Below are positions 34,313 through 48,120 of a stretch of DNA of 64,000 nucleotides, in pieces. The DNA lies in NCBI RefSeq assembly GCF_000090795.2, contig NW_003546363.1, positions 1 through 64,000 of the forward strand. The letters run 5' to 3'. Within the stretch, counting starts at the first letter, position 1, and the number at the start of each line of letters is the position of its first letter. The DNA comes from Amphimedon queenslandica. Its lineage: Eukaryota; Porifera; Demospongiae; Haplosclerida; Niphatidae. The position numbers were made by a program, and so were the translations under genes. Below the pieces are notes generated by a model. That model was given only the letters and a program-made list of their open reading frames with translations, did no database searches and was not told the DNA's origin.

Positions 34313-37233
34313 CTTTTATCAAGCCTTGCCTCCATCAGTAAAAATGTGAACTGGAACCAGTTAATCATGTGCTTATTAGAAGAGTTGTGTACATACATAC
34401 ATGTACACTCATGTGATGCTAGCTCATTCTCTGTACCAGTAATTATTGAGGTCACAGCTCAATACACTATAATACTATTGTACCTACATTGATTGTCATT
34501 GGTAGACTATATCTACTGATGATGTCATTATTGATATTAGTTTTTACTTGTATTATGGGTACATATACTTGTATGTCAGTGGGTACATATACTTGTATAC
34601 TGTGTATTGAGACGTGGTTGTCTTATTGGCAGATATTTGCATTCCCCCCACACACTATTTTTATTCAAAGAGGAAGTACTTGAGCTTGCTTCTCTCTTTC
34701 TCTCCTCTCTCTCTCTCTCTTCACGTCTGTGTGTTTTTTTTCTTTCTGGCTCTTGTTTTGAAACAGATCCATAAATACATACACCCACGCCATCACTCTG
34801 GTGCTAAATTGTCTACTTTTTCTTGTATAATGTACATTTATCATATTTTTACTGCGTGTACATGTACACACTCCTCGTGTTAAAGTGTAAAACTAACTAA
34901 CCTTTACTTCCATGTAATGCATCTTGTTGCTAGTCTTGTTTTTATTTTTATTGTTATTTGTTATTTCAGCAAACGGACTCCACTGTTACCGCCATTGATG
35001 GTCTTTTATCAAAAACTAAAGAATTCCTCCAGCCTAATCCAAGTTAGTACACATTAGCCATTATACGTGTACAGTGTATATATTAGTTGTTTCTGCATCA
35101 GTTTTCTTCCTTTTCCTCTAATACATGTGTATTACATGTACTTTTATTTTCTACATAGTACATTTGTACACAATGGTATATTTATCTCTCTCTTTCTCTT
35201 TTCTTTCCTCTTGCTTCTCTCTTTCGTGTTCTCTCCTTTCTTTTCCTTCCTCCTCTCTCTCTCTCCTTAGCTGCTAGATTAAGGATGGCAGTCACTAGTA
35301 AAGGTAAATCCGGTTACCCTCAACCGGAAGGAGCTTTAGGTGATGTTATGCTCAAAGGAGGAACAGAATTAGGAGATGACTCTAGCTTTGGTATGTACTA
35401 CAGCATCTTTTGATCAATCACCCTCCACTTTCTATAGGAGCTTACATTGTGTACAGTCCTTTTATAACTGATACTTTGTATATTATCATTATTATTATTA
35501 TTTTCTCTTTCACAGGGTTAGCATTATGCGATGCAGGGGAAGCCATGAAGCAGCTTGCTGATATCAAAGATGCTCTGGTAAGCACATGCAGTGTACTCTA
35601 TTCCTTCTTGTGTACAAATATGGTAATTCTATCAATATCAATATTCACTCATGCCATTGTGGGCTAACACTCATGAATGTATTATATGTGATACATGAAT
35701 GATATGAAACTGCTGCTCTGTCTATTGACTATAAATATAATGATAGTCCTCCAATGTGAGGTACACGTACATGTACATGTACATGGCATACTTTGATACG
35801 TGTACATGTACATGTACATGCGTATATGCATGTTCATGTGAGTGCGTGTGGAGTTTAGTGTTGGGGAAAGTGGTGTAACTATGCATGTTAGCTGATCTTG
35901 TTTATGCTCAATTCCTCTGAGTATGAACAACTGAGCATCGTGTCTCAAACCAGAAATGCTTCTAATTAGATGTTGCTAGTAAACAGTAATGATGTTTTAT
36001 GCACATTTTAATGTACAAAAATACGCTGTAGTAGGTATACTGTAGTATTCAAGCTGCTACATGTACATCTTTCAAGTCATCATCATGTTTAATTGAGCAA
36101 GCACATGCTATTCATGCTATTCGTAATATGAGTGGCTATATAGTCTACCTGATGTAATCCCCTAATGTACTGTTGCTTATGTTTTGGTTCCATAGTTTAT
36201 TCTTTATCATTGTACAGGATTTGAATTCAAAGGCTAATTTCTTGGACCCATTGAATACCCTACTCCAGAAAGACATTAAGGAGATCATGGTAATAATATT
36301 AGATTTATAATGTGCATGTACATGTACATATGTACTCTCATTTCGTCTCTGTAATTCACCCTTTCTTTCTTTCTTTTTTAGCATCATCGTAAGAAACTGT
36401 CTGGTCGACGTCTCGACTATGATGCTAAGAGGAGGAGGCAAGCTAAAGGTATGTGCTGCTTATTTTGATGACATGGCAATGGATCATGTGATATGTTATA
36501 GGGTCCAATATCACTGATGACGAGATTGGCCTCGCACTTGAGAAATTTGAAGAGTCCAAACAGCTAGCAGAGGAAGGGATGACCAACCTCCTTGAATCTG
36601 ATGTAAGGAGAGAGAGAAAGAGAGGGAGAGAGAGAGAGAGGGGGGAGTGAACATAGACTAACATTCCTTCTCTAATTGTAGGTTGAACAAGTCACTCAGT
36701 TGGATTCATTTGTTGAGTCACTTATTGACTACCACAGACAGTGCTGTGAGGTCCTGGAGGGTCTCCACTCCTCCCTCTCCAGCCGCATCTCTCAGGCTTC
36801 ATCCCGTCCTGCCCGTCAGCATAAACCAAAACCCATCCAACGCCAGCCAACATCCAGTTACAAGGTACATGTACATACAAGTACATACTGTAGTTACTTG
36901 ACAAAGTACATGTAAATGTATTATAACTCTGTTATTTTCTCTCTTCTTCCTCCTCTCTCTTTCTCTCAGGGTGGTTCATCATCAGATGAAGCTGCTACTA
37001 ACAGCATGCCTCCAGCATATTCTGCCCCCAAGCCATCAAAGAAGGCCAGCAGCAAGCCAATGTGCCGGGCTCTTTACGACTTTGAGCCAGAGAATGAAGG
37101 AGAGCTTGGTTTCAACGAGGGAGACGAGATCACCCTCGTCACTGAGATAGATGAGAATTGGTTGGAAGGTGAACTGGGCGGGACCGTTGGGTTCTTCCCG
37201 AAGAATTACGTTGAGATAGTCGTACCTCTGTAA
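33860..37233 (+). CDS. SH3GL: Endophilin A (N-BAR and SH3)
   Basis: Membrane-curving adaptor that recruits dynamin and synaptojanin during endocytosis. Ten exons (33860-33904, 34065-34133, 34970-35042, 35271-35390, 35516-35577, 36218-36289, 36382-36448, 36502-36602, 36682-36864, 36970-37233) give 351 aa, equal to human endophilin A1 (352). Amphipathic helix 0 is [15 protein letters not shown]. The BAR domain follows with [36 protein letters not shown] and [16 protein letters not shown] proline-rich linker leads to the SH3 domain ([20 protein letters not shown] ... [20 protein letters not shown]). The SH3 is nearly identical to the vertebrate one. It lies 424 bp downstream of FKBP8 on the same strand. 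Confidence 0.97.
34285..34312. repeat. (AC)n microsatellite
   Basis: An AC dinucleotide run in endophilin intron 2. Confidence 0.9.
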
Positions 37234-37374
37234 AAACCCAACTCATCAGAACATGTATGCATACTTATTGCTGTATGTGATTTCCTTGGGTGCCTGTGTT
37301 TTACAAGGCACACAAGCTCTTAGTCCTCTTAATTTGCTATGCTGTAATTATTATTATTGTATTTTGATTATTAC

Positions 37375-37411
<37 letters not shown>

Positions 37412-38704
37412 GTTATTATTATTGTTATTATTATTATTATTATTATTATACTTGATCTCATATGCCAACACACTGAACTGCGTTTCTACTTACTACAGTG
37501 CAGGACACTAGCTAATTATGATTTTTATGTCTTTTTTTTTTCATTAATAAGAATTATTAAAATCCTCTTCTCTCAAGAATAGTTTTTAGCTTTGGTGCTC
37601 TTATGATGTACCATGTACAGTAGCTGAGCTGCCATGTGCTTCATTATGGCTGTGGACTTTTGAATAAGAACAACCAAACTGCTTCTACAACTAGTACATG
37701 TAGTAAAAAGAGTGACATTAAAATGGTCATAACTCAAAAAGTTTTAGTCGGAATCAGCTCAAACTTTCTACACAGCATAAGGACATCAATATGCATCACA
37801 AAATGTAATAAAAATTGGGGGTGATTTTTTGGCCGTTTTTCGGAAAAAAGCATGGGCTATAGTACAGGGAATTTTTCAGAAACTGGCCTATTTTTTAAAA
37901 TGGCCATAACTCAAAACTTTTAGTCAGAATCACCTCAAACTTTCTATATAGCATAAGGACATCAATATGTATCAGAAAATGTAATAAAAATTGGGGATTT
38001 TTTTGGCCATTTTTCGGTAAAAAGCATGGGCTATAGTACAGGGAATTTTTCAGAAACTGGCCTATTTTTTAAAATGGCCGTAACTCAAAAAGTTTTAGTC
38101 GGAATCACCTCAAACTTTCTACACAGCATAAGAGCATCAATATGCATCAGAAAATGTAATAAAAATTGGGGGTGATTTTTTGGCCATTTTTCGGAAAAAA
38201 GCATGGGCTATAGTACAGTGAACTTTTCAGAAAATGGCTCGTTTTTTAAATGGCCACAACTTAAAAAGTTTTAGTCGGAATCACTTCAAACTTTCTACAC
38301 AGCATAAGGACATCAATATGCATCAGAAAATGTAATAAAAATTGGGGGTGATTTTTTGGCCGGTTTTTTTGGAAAAAAGCATGGGCTAGTACAGGGAATC
38401 TTTCAGAAAATGGCTCATTTTTTCAAATGGCCATAACTTGAAAAGTTTTAGTCGGAATCACCTTAAACTTTTTATACAAAATAAGGACATCATTATGCAT
38501 TGGAAAATGTAATAAAAATTGCAGAGTAATTTTTGGGTCATTTTTGACCTAATCAACTCATCTTGCTAGACTTCCATTTACACACTACAGTATCTATAAA
38601 TAATTTTACTTGACAGTAATAAAGATAATAACAATAAGTATAATTAATAATTAATTTTGCTAGTACATATTTATCATTATGACGTTGCTGCTAATAGTTT
38701 CTTC
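37234..38704. other. Convergent interval endophilin / NDUFA6, mostly repeats
   Basis: Endophilin 3' UTR with a long (ATT)n run (about 37362-37449), then the 176-bp tandem array, then about 140 bp of plain AT-rich DNA. No gene seen. Confidence 0.65.
37724..38560. repeat. Tandem array of five 176-bp units
   Basis: Units begin at 37724, 37900, 38074, 38250 and 38428 with TGGCCATAACTCAAAAAGTT or close variants, giving a period of 174-178 bp. Each carries GTCGGAATCA(C/G)CTCAAACTTT, CATCAATATGCATCAGAAAA and, between units, GGGCTATAGTACAGGGAA, a half of the palindrome in the MITE family. Similar single copies are at 1-125, 29180-29340 (reverse) and 47285-47510. The final unit is the most diverged. 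Confidence 0.9.
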
Positions 38705-39286
38705 TCACTTGTGTCCCTCTAAGAATCTTGAGAGGAAGTCGGTCGGACGTGGTCTCTCCGTTTGCTTAAAGTATCTCAGTATGTGGGTCTTTTGCTTCCA
38801 CATATTTACAGTCTCTTCTAACTCCATCGTACCCTAACGGAGAAAGAGAGGAAATTCATCTAAGCACATAACATGTAAATAAAAGGGCAAAACTGCATGA
38901 GCTAATTTTTTACTGCTACCCATCAAAATTTTGTTTATAATTATCTTCTTAAACATGGGCGTGGCCATTAATAACTACACACTTTAATAACTAGTAGATC
39001 CATTATCCTGGGGTCTCTGATGTAAGAATTCTTTGTGAACTGTTCTCTTAGCTTGTTTCGTCCCTGCTTTGCTGATATATCAAGACAGTACGTCTCTATT
39101 GTCCTTGGAACCTATAGAAAAACATTAGAATGTCCTTCAGATCATTCTATAATCTTCCTCCGGTCATCTTACCTCTCTGTACCACGCCCTATACAAATTA
39201 AACACTCTTCTTTTTGCTTCTGGGAATGAAGATGACAGGAAAGGCTTTGCTGATCCCCTTACAACGTTTGGCACCTGAGACGCCAT
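38705..39286 (-). CDS. NDUFA6: NDUFA6, LYR-motif subunit of respiratory complex I
   Basis: Accessory subunit of NADH dehydrogenase that holds mitochondrial acyl carrier protein on the matrix arm. Exons 39173-39286, 38983-39111 and 38705-38833 give 123 aa (human 128). The LYR motif is in [39 protein letters not shown], then [20 protein letters not shown] and [14 protein letters not shown], match the family to its end. Only 90 bp separate its ATG from that of the receptor gene on the other strand. Assignment certain. Confidence 0.96.
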
Positions 39287-39376
39287 TTTGTTTTTCTTGA
39301 TAGCCAGTTAGCCACGCCCTCCGTTCCGGCACCACGCCCAGCTCCACGGCGAAAGTCGTGCGTATCTTGCTGCAAG
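39287..39376. promoter_or_regulatory. 90-bp divergent NDUFA6 / receptor promoter
   Basis: The shortest start-to-start gap in the window. It contains two CACGCCC boxes (39313-39319 and 39333-39339) and is GC-rich for this genome. Both genes must initiate from within or beside it unless 5' UTRs overlap. Confidence 0.6.
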
Positions 39377-42300
39377 ATGGAAATGTTTTGGTCAGCACTT
39401 TGCTTTCTTGCCTTTGTGAAGTCAGGTAAATGCTACAATATTTATACTAATCGTTATAATCCCTTGTTTTATATATTCTTTAGATTCTGCATCTCTGGTA
39501 AATCTACAAAGTAATAATGGAAGAGAGTTTTATTTTGGTTTTATGTTACCAGTGTCTAGTTTTATAAACCCAGTTGTCCTTGTGGACACCCTTAACACTT
39601 CCACGCGCTTCTCCATTGATTATCCAAAATCAAGGAATATTTCTAATGTAGCTTCTAACAGGACTCATGCATACCTGTTCGTCATGGAGGCATCTAGTTT
39701 TTTTCCTCAACAAATAAATGAGTATTATACAATGAATAGCAAAGAACGTAATAAAAGCTTTCGTTTGACTGTCAATGATAGCAGCTCTAAGAGTGTCTCC
39801 ATTAAATGTTTTTTACGTGTTGGAAATGCACAGCCAACTTCCTCATATTTAGCACTACCATATATGGCACTGTTGGTTGATGAATATGAATACTATGCCA
39901 TTTCTATCGGTTCGGACTCTGGTTCCGATGAATGGAGTGCATTACTGATAGTTGGTAATAGAAATGATACAGAGCTCTACATAACTCCTACCGTAAATGT
40001 GAGTCTCCCTAGAGACCTTCAGGACCCAGATTCGGAAGAAATTCTAATCCAAGCTGGAGAGACATTTGGAGCCACTTTGCATTCTATGCAAACTTTACTG
40101 ATAAGGAACAGGACAAATATAACAGGAACAAGAGTAGTGTCAAATAGACCAATTAGTTTTATTAGTGGTCACTCTGCTGGAACTTTAGTTGCCAATAATC
40201 GCGAGCCAGTTTCGCAGCAACTGCTACCAACTACTCTTTGGGGAAATTCTTTTCTCCTTGTGCCATTTGTACCGCAAAACATTGCGCAATATTTCAGAGT
40301 ATTGGCTTCTATTAATGAAACGGGATTCACTTACTACTGCAGCAATAAGCAAGGTTCAAATGTCAGCAATATATCTTCCGGCGAGGCCTATATGTTTTAC
40401 GTGCCGCCACAAATTCAATGTTACTTGGAAGCAGAAAACCCTGTTTTCATTACGCAGTATCCTGATATTAGTAATACTGATGAAGGGGACGTTACCATGA
40501 TAACTGTAGCATCAATGAACCAGTATTCAAATGAACTCATAATATCACCATTAAGGGCTAATGGGGGTTCACCATTAAGTCATTATGTTAGCATTTCTGT
40601 ACCAATTGAACACTTCAATGAAGAACAGATCCTTTACAATGACAAGCCATTGGACACTGAAAAATGGATTCCCATTAATGACTCTACTGAAATGATTGTT
40701 GGCTATAGCTACGGGTTTAAATTTTTATCAGATGATAGTTTAGAAACTCATTATATTTTACGTCACTCTGATCCAAAGGGTAGACTATTTGCAATGGTGT
40801 ATGGTTTTGCAGCTGGTAGGGCATACGGATATCCAGCAGGCTTAGCTTTTCAACCAGAAAACAGTAAGTGTGATTATAGTTCAATACTAAGTTCATCTAC
40901 ATTAATAGTTCTTGGTATAAAATTCTCTGAAGACATGTATAATGTGATTGAAGGTGACTTTATCCTATGGCTACCAGTCATAAGACTAAGGCCTTATAGT
41001 CAAAACATCTCTCTTGCATACTTTATTGAAAAATTCACTGAAAATGGTAGGTTTTAATTTTTAAATGTGTTTACTACTATTATGTTTTGGATTTGGCTGT
41101 CTATCAGTTGTTTACACAGAGCATAAAAATTACATTATTAGCACTTGACTGCTATCTTTGCGGTACTTAAAATTGAGTTTCAATTTGTGGCACTGTCTAA
41201 ATGATTCTGGGAAAATGTGGCCACAGCCAGCCCCTTACTTGTGTAAACTCAAATTCATTTAGTATGATAATTGTTATTTTTAAGGTTGGGCTGTTCTTGA
41301 GCGCGGACTTTTGACTCTCTTACCGTCTGATGATCGAGTAAATGTCTCAGTTCCTATAACTGAAGACAAGGTAGTTGAATTGACTGACATGCTAAGAGTT
41401 AGACTGTACTCAATGCAAGAAGAGCTGAAAGATACTTATATATCTGCATTTGTTAATATTGTGGATGATGACAGTAAGTGTAATACAATGTACACAGAAG
41501 TTAATAAGAATAATATTTGTTTTATAACTGTAGCATACACAATTGGGATATTAGAGCTGAGTTATAATCAGGAAATGAAGTTGTTTATGATCACTGTTGG
41601 TGCTACTGATGGTGAATTGATGTATGGTGACTCTGTAGTTCTGTATTTGAATGCAACAATAACTTATCCAAATGGTAAGCAGACATAGGATCAAATACAA
41701 TTGTAATTCAGTACTGTTACTGAAAATTTCTGCATGCATGGTCTTAATCATTATCTTTAGGTAGTCAACTCTTACTCCCATTGGACTATAATCAAATGAC
41801 GTTTGGGACCTATAGCTCAAGGTTTTCGCTCGAGTTTAAAATATCTCACTGGCTGCCTGAGAATGAGACAATAAGCAATCACTCAATAACGTGTGAGCTC
41901 TTTAAAAGTGATAATAAACCAGAGATCATATTGGATCCGAGTAGAAGTAGACTACTTCTCACTTCAGCTATGCACAGTACAACAACATCACAGCCAGCAA
42001 CCACCAGTTCAACAACCAGCAGTTCAACAACTAGTAGTTCAACAATTAGCAGTTCAAATGGACAGCATTATACTGCACTACCTAACATTACAAGTATCTC
42101 AGTTGTCCATGTAAATATTACCATGATATCAACAGTAATAATCTATGCTACCAAGATAGTTACGGTGGCACCTAATACAACCAGTCGTACTACATTACCA
42201 ACATCTACTACTGATACTTCACCTTTCTCTTCTTCTATTAATACTTCAGATATACTGCTTCCTTCCATGGAGTCCGTTCCTTTGCAGTCTTCAGTAAGCC

Positions 42301-42872
42301 ATTCTCCTCATCACTCGCCATTATTCTCAGACTTATCAAGCAAAGCTACAAGCACTAGACAATCTGTTATACTAACAGCATCGAGGACAATTAGTAAAAC
42401 ACCTATTACTGGAGGCTCCATAGGGAATGATTCATCATCAATGATGAACCTCTATCTATCAATAGGAATCATTGCTCCTTGTGCACTGATACTAGTCATT
42501 CTTTCTGGTGTCATTTGCTATTTCAGTGGTAAGCGGAGACAGAAGGGGTACACTATTCGCGATCGGGCAAATACTGAAACTCAACTTGAGTTATTGGAGC
42601 GGTCAAGGGTTGTACTTACTGGTGCATCTGGAAGCAGTACTCTTGAGTCAGCGGCTACTCTACCAGCTGCTCCAGAACCAAATGATACCCCAACGAAACA
42701 AGAAGCACAGGACTCTCCTGCAGTACCTGCACCAAGTCCAGTTTATGACATTGCCCTTCGTGAGTCTACAATCAGCACTTTTAAACCAGAAACGGAAGCT
42801 ACTCAAGCTTCACCACCAGCTCAAGATATAGAGCTGCAGGCGATTCAGAATGATTATGAACCAATAGCATAA
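39377..42872 (+). CDS. IgGFc-binding/Calx-beta-like cell-surface receptor
   Basis: Likely adhesion or recognition receptor at the sponge cell surface. Exons 39377-39425, 39484-41046, 41285-41674 and 41761-42872 give 1037 aa. A signal peptide (MEMFWSALCFLAFVKS) leads into a domain starting GREFYFGFMLPV, the opening of the IgGFc-binding N-terminal domain; it runs to about 470. Next comes a Calx-beta-like module (NVIEGDFILWLPVIRL ... ITEDKVVELTDMLRVRL ... VNIVDDD). A Ser/Thr-rich mucin-like stalk follows, with several TTSSS repeats. One membrane segment (SIGIIAPCALILVILSGVIC) precedes a 110-residue tail rich in Pro and acidic residues, with Tyr in SPVYDIAL and NDYEPIA. Many N-glycosylation sites dot the ectodomain. 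A strong-looking donor at 40864 is not used: the next AG is 16 nt away and the frame stays open. Partner unknown. Confidence 0.85.
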
Positions 42873-43262
42873 CTCACTTCTCTTTCTTTCTATGAACCTT
42901 TTTTGTAGTTTTTGTATTATATTGTCATCATTTTATGGCTTCTATTTTTTGTTCATTTTTGCAGAACTTTTCTATTAAAAATGCTAGAAACTAGACTTCA
43001 TTTTGTGTACTTTAACTAAAACAAGTTTCGTGCAGGCTTAGTAGACTTTATTGGAGCTTTGGCTCATAAAGTCAATTCGCTGAAATAGTATAAAGTGTAA
43101 TTACATTTTGCAATTAAAACAAAAGAAAATATCAATAATTATATTAAAACTTATCATTAACATTTTAATCACAAGACACATTATGAAAGTGATTGAACAA
43201 TAAAGTACAGACAATGATAAAATGGAAGTCGTCCACGCTTATCTTTTTTAAAAGTCTACAAG
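42873..43262. other. Convergent 3' UTR interval with two poly(A) signals
   Basis: ATTAAA at 42973-42978 (+) serves the receptor. TTTATT at 43047-43052, AATAAA on the minus strand, serves the opposing gene. Otherwise AT-rich; nothing else seen. Confidence 0.6.
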
Positions 43263-45233
43263 TCATTTTGTATCTTTCCTTTTGGTGTGAGCGGGAGAGC
43301 TTGTCAAACTGATGCTACTATATTTAGTGGGGTCGCTACCACGTGGGCGGGGTATAGCATGTTGAGGTGTGTAAAAAGTCGAGGGTGAGTACTTGCTTGT
43401 AGTCGTCGTCCTGTCAAAACTTTGAGCACGGCCGTGATTCGCTTCAATAAGGCTACTGTTGAAAGCAGCACCAGGTGACACTCCACTGTAACTGGCAGAA
43501 GCAAAAGACGAGTTTGGAGTTATAGCTGTGTCATCCATGCTTCCAGTCAAGGAATAATTAAGGCTTTCCTTTTTACCATAAGAGCCATCCAGTAGCTCAA
43601 AGAGACCCTCTTGGGCCAATTTCCCTCCTCTCTCTTTATTCTGTTGCCCTCCTCCTTCTTTATTCTGATGGAGCCCATTGACGTCGGATTCTACACCCGA
43701 GAGTATCTTAGAGACACTGCTCCGGCCGATACTGGTAGCACTGCTGGTGTTAAAGTCAGCCGTTCCTTCAGAATGAGAATGGTCGATGGAAAGGTGTTGA
43801 GCAGGTTCAGTTGCACTGAAACTGGTCTCAGCCAATATTTGTGTAGTATCAGTCTGGGAGCCATTAGGTACATTACCTTGAGGTGTCTCGAGCTCCAAAG
43901 TGGGTGTTGGTGATAATGCTTCACTAAAAAGAGAGAGAAAGTGAGAATGAGGTAACAACACGTATCAGACACTTACACAATAATTTCATTTTCAACTAAT
44001 GAAGCATGAGCATCTCTTCTATAGTCACTGCTCTGTTGTCTTGCAACTGGAGCACGCCTATAAAAAGAAACGGAATACAATTATTATTTTCTATGAGCAC
44101 TTCCTTCTCTATCAGTCTCTCTCTTCTTCACTCACTTCTTGTTAAAGGAAGGGATGTCATCCGAGATCTCATCGTGTTCATGATCCTCTTTTGGTGCGTC
44201 TACAGCATCAAATGACGGCAAGAGTGACATTGGCTTAAAGGAGTCTTCACTAAAAATAACAATAATAATAATAGTATCAATAACAATAATAATAATAATA
44301 ATAATAATAATAGTATTATTAAATAGTATCAATTACATGTAAGATGTAAAACAATGAATGGTAAAAGTATGCCAATTCGGAACAAAATATGAGAAAATAG
44401 AAAATATTAATAATATTTATATATAAACAATATGTAAACAAATTACTGTATTAATAGACCTGTACATGTACATGGATGTTTACCCTCAAACATTTGAAAA
44501 GAAAATAGCCAATAATGTTACATGTAACATGCTACCACAGGACAAGACAACAGATAATATAACTCACGGATCTCCTTCCAACAGCAATTTCTCTGATTCT
44601 CTTCTTTGCTCAGATCTCTTCCCTTGTGATTCTTTCCTCCTGCTTTCAAATGACCTATTGATTTGTCACATGAGACAGTGATGTCTCTTTCACATACTTT
44701 GATGATTCATAATGTAACTCCTCCCCTATGGCAGAACCTCTTTCAGGAGACATTTCAAGAGAAGGGGAACTTGATACCGTATCTCTATTAAGAGAGAGAG
44801 AGGGGGGAGGGAGAGGAAAAGGGAGAGGAAAGATTTAGTAGTAGCAACATGTGTACAACAAGTTGTTGCTAGCTTGTAAACCAAAAGCTATAAATAAAAT
44901 ATCATTAGCTGATAAGAGAGAGAGCTACCACACCATTATATAACATATCTATAGTCTATTCCCACTCTAGACTAATCTCCCAAGAGAAAACAAAGCAAAC
45001 AGACAGAGTGTTAAAATATTCAGACAATGGGGAATGCACTATACCTGGGTACAGTGCAGTGTATTGTGTGGTTAGTGTATGAATGCAAGTGTACATGCAT
45101 TCACAATGTGTCCTAATAAATGAATGAAAGTATGCCTCTGTATGTGTGTCTTTGTTTAACATACACTGTGACATATTCATTGCTAATTCTTCTTTTCTCT
45201 TCTACTTCTTGAAATGAACTAATGAACAAAATG

Positions 45234-45272
<39 letters not shown>

Positions 45273-46897
45273 GAGGGAAACAACAAACAAAGACTCTTGC
45301 TCTCATAAAAGATAACATTATGATGCTATCATTATTGAATAGGGAGGAAAGGAAGGGGGAGAAGTAGATAAAGAAATAACACTGGCATGTTTGTATATAG
45401 ACGGTAGTAATTACACAAGCATTGCTTACGTTTCGACTGATACTTTAACTTCATCTAAATTGTCTTCTTCTACTTCCTCTGGTATCACGCTAACTTTCTT
45501 TAGCCTTGGCTCATCTAAACATTCCTGAGACCTACAGGACAGCGACCGAGTATTAATATGAAAAGAAAAAGAGGAGGAGGAGGAGGAGGAGGAAGGAGAT
45601 GTGTTATTACTTACCGCTGTCTTATTCTAGATCTGGCCCATTCTCGCCTTCTTTTCTTCCTACAGTAGTAAGAATAGCATTAGCATATAGAGTTATGTAA
45701 ACATCCAAATATGCAATTGGATTAACATTACCAAGAGTAGGTCATTACCTATACTAATATGGTACTTTGAAGGAGGCACACACCATATAGAGTTGTGCTT
45801 AATAGAAAACATCATCAAAGGCCCACAGAGAGTAAGCAATGAATTACAATGTTAATAAAGTGTACGAGTACATTACCAGGAAGTAATATACTAGCTGTTG
45901 TTCAAATCATTACTCACAGATACACATAGGCAGTCACTAATCACTCACAATTCCCACACTTTATGATAGTGCATGGAACTAGGACACAAATATTGACACA
46001 ATAAAAAGGACGTGATATCATTATACTAGACACTATAGGTTTCACACACTGTGTACCATGCATTGTGCTTTCATTGTCCAACTTATCTACATGATCACTT
46101 TTGTAGACAATATATCTAAGTACACCAATCATTAGATACAAGTACTCGAATGAAATTTGGAGAATTTAATATAACATAATATGCCCCCTCACTCTTTCTC
46201 ACCATTATGCTACACGTATTATGGCTCATTAAGCCATTATTGCTAAGTACACTAATTAGGTTAATGATATTGTGTAGGAGACCACTTAGCACTAGTACAT
46301 ATACATAACTACAAGACAAGAGGCAGAAAGACATATTATAATGTTATAATGATAATGTTAACATGTTAATGTTAATGCATAATATTATAATGTTGTAAGG
46401 AGGTGAAAATGGCCATGGGGTGTCTCAACTTAAGAGGGTGTAAGTGGCTGATAAGAGGGGGATAGTCTGGTTTTAAATGACTGGTCCTCAAGGAGGGGAA
46501 TGGGAAAGAAATCTCTTATCTGTTTAGTCGTGGAGATAGCAAATTAATGATAAGAGTCTACCACAAACCTTACAAGTCGTAAATGCAAGCAAAGCAAGTT
46601 GCATAGTATTGTTTTTTTGTTTTTTTTTACCTTTCCTGCCTACACCAGGCAAACAGGGCCACTAGCAAAACAAAGTTACATATCATAAAGATTAGAAATA
46701 TAGCCGTGATTATGAAAATGGCTTCGACGTTCGAGAGCGTCTGGGCTGCAACTATGGAGAGGGTGTAAAGGGAGTAGTGGTAAGGTGAAAAGCTCTATTA
46801 AAAGTACCTCACCTATACGGGCATTGGATAGCAAGATAAGAAGAGAAATGAGAGGGAGAAATGGAGTAGGAGCAAACACGCAAGAACCACCAAACAT
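43263..46897 (-). CDS. Novel membrane protein with tiny ectodomain and long disordered tail
   Basis: I do not recognise a family. Nine exons with matching phases (46813-46897, 46631-46751, 45615-45659, 45430-45531, 44698-44784, 44568-44654, 44136-44249, 43977-44057, 43263-43923) give 460 aa. A first hydrophobic segment (FLPLISLLILL, residues 13-23) is followed by about ten polar residues. A second segment then follows (AIFIITAIFLIFMICNFVLL). The protein is either type I with a very short ectodomain or a two-pass hairpin. After the membrane comes a strongly basic stretch (CRQERKKRREWARSRIRQR), an acidic Glu/Asp-rich part, then about 250 residues rich in Ser, Thr, Gly and Asn, ending KRKDTK. 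No catalytic motif is seen. Five of the cytoplasmic exons are under 110 nt. It starts 129 bp after the AK6 stop on the same strand. Confidence 0.78.
45239..45266. repeat. (GA)n microsatellite
   Basis: A GA dinucleotide run in an intron of the novel membrane-protein gene. Another purine-rich run lies at 44790-44812. Confidence 0.85.
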
Positions 46898-47025
46898 CTT
46901 TGTGCAGCGAAACCAACAACAAACCACAGAGCCAACACTACAGGTTGCAGCAGCAATTGATAAAGGGTTAAAAATAGAAACAAATGAATTCGTTATTATT
47001 AATTATTATTAAATTAATTAATTAT

Positions 47026-48120
<1,095 letters not shown>

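Noticed and set aside
37724-38560. CRISPR-like regular repeats
   Set aside because: Units are contiguous 176-bp tandem repeats with no unique spacers, in a eukaryotic genome.
40864-40880. A strong donor (GTAAGT) inside the receptor's second exon
   Set aside because: The nearest acceptor is 16 nt away and the frame runs on for 60 more residues into a Calx-beta-like module that needs them.
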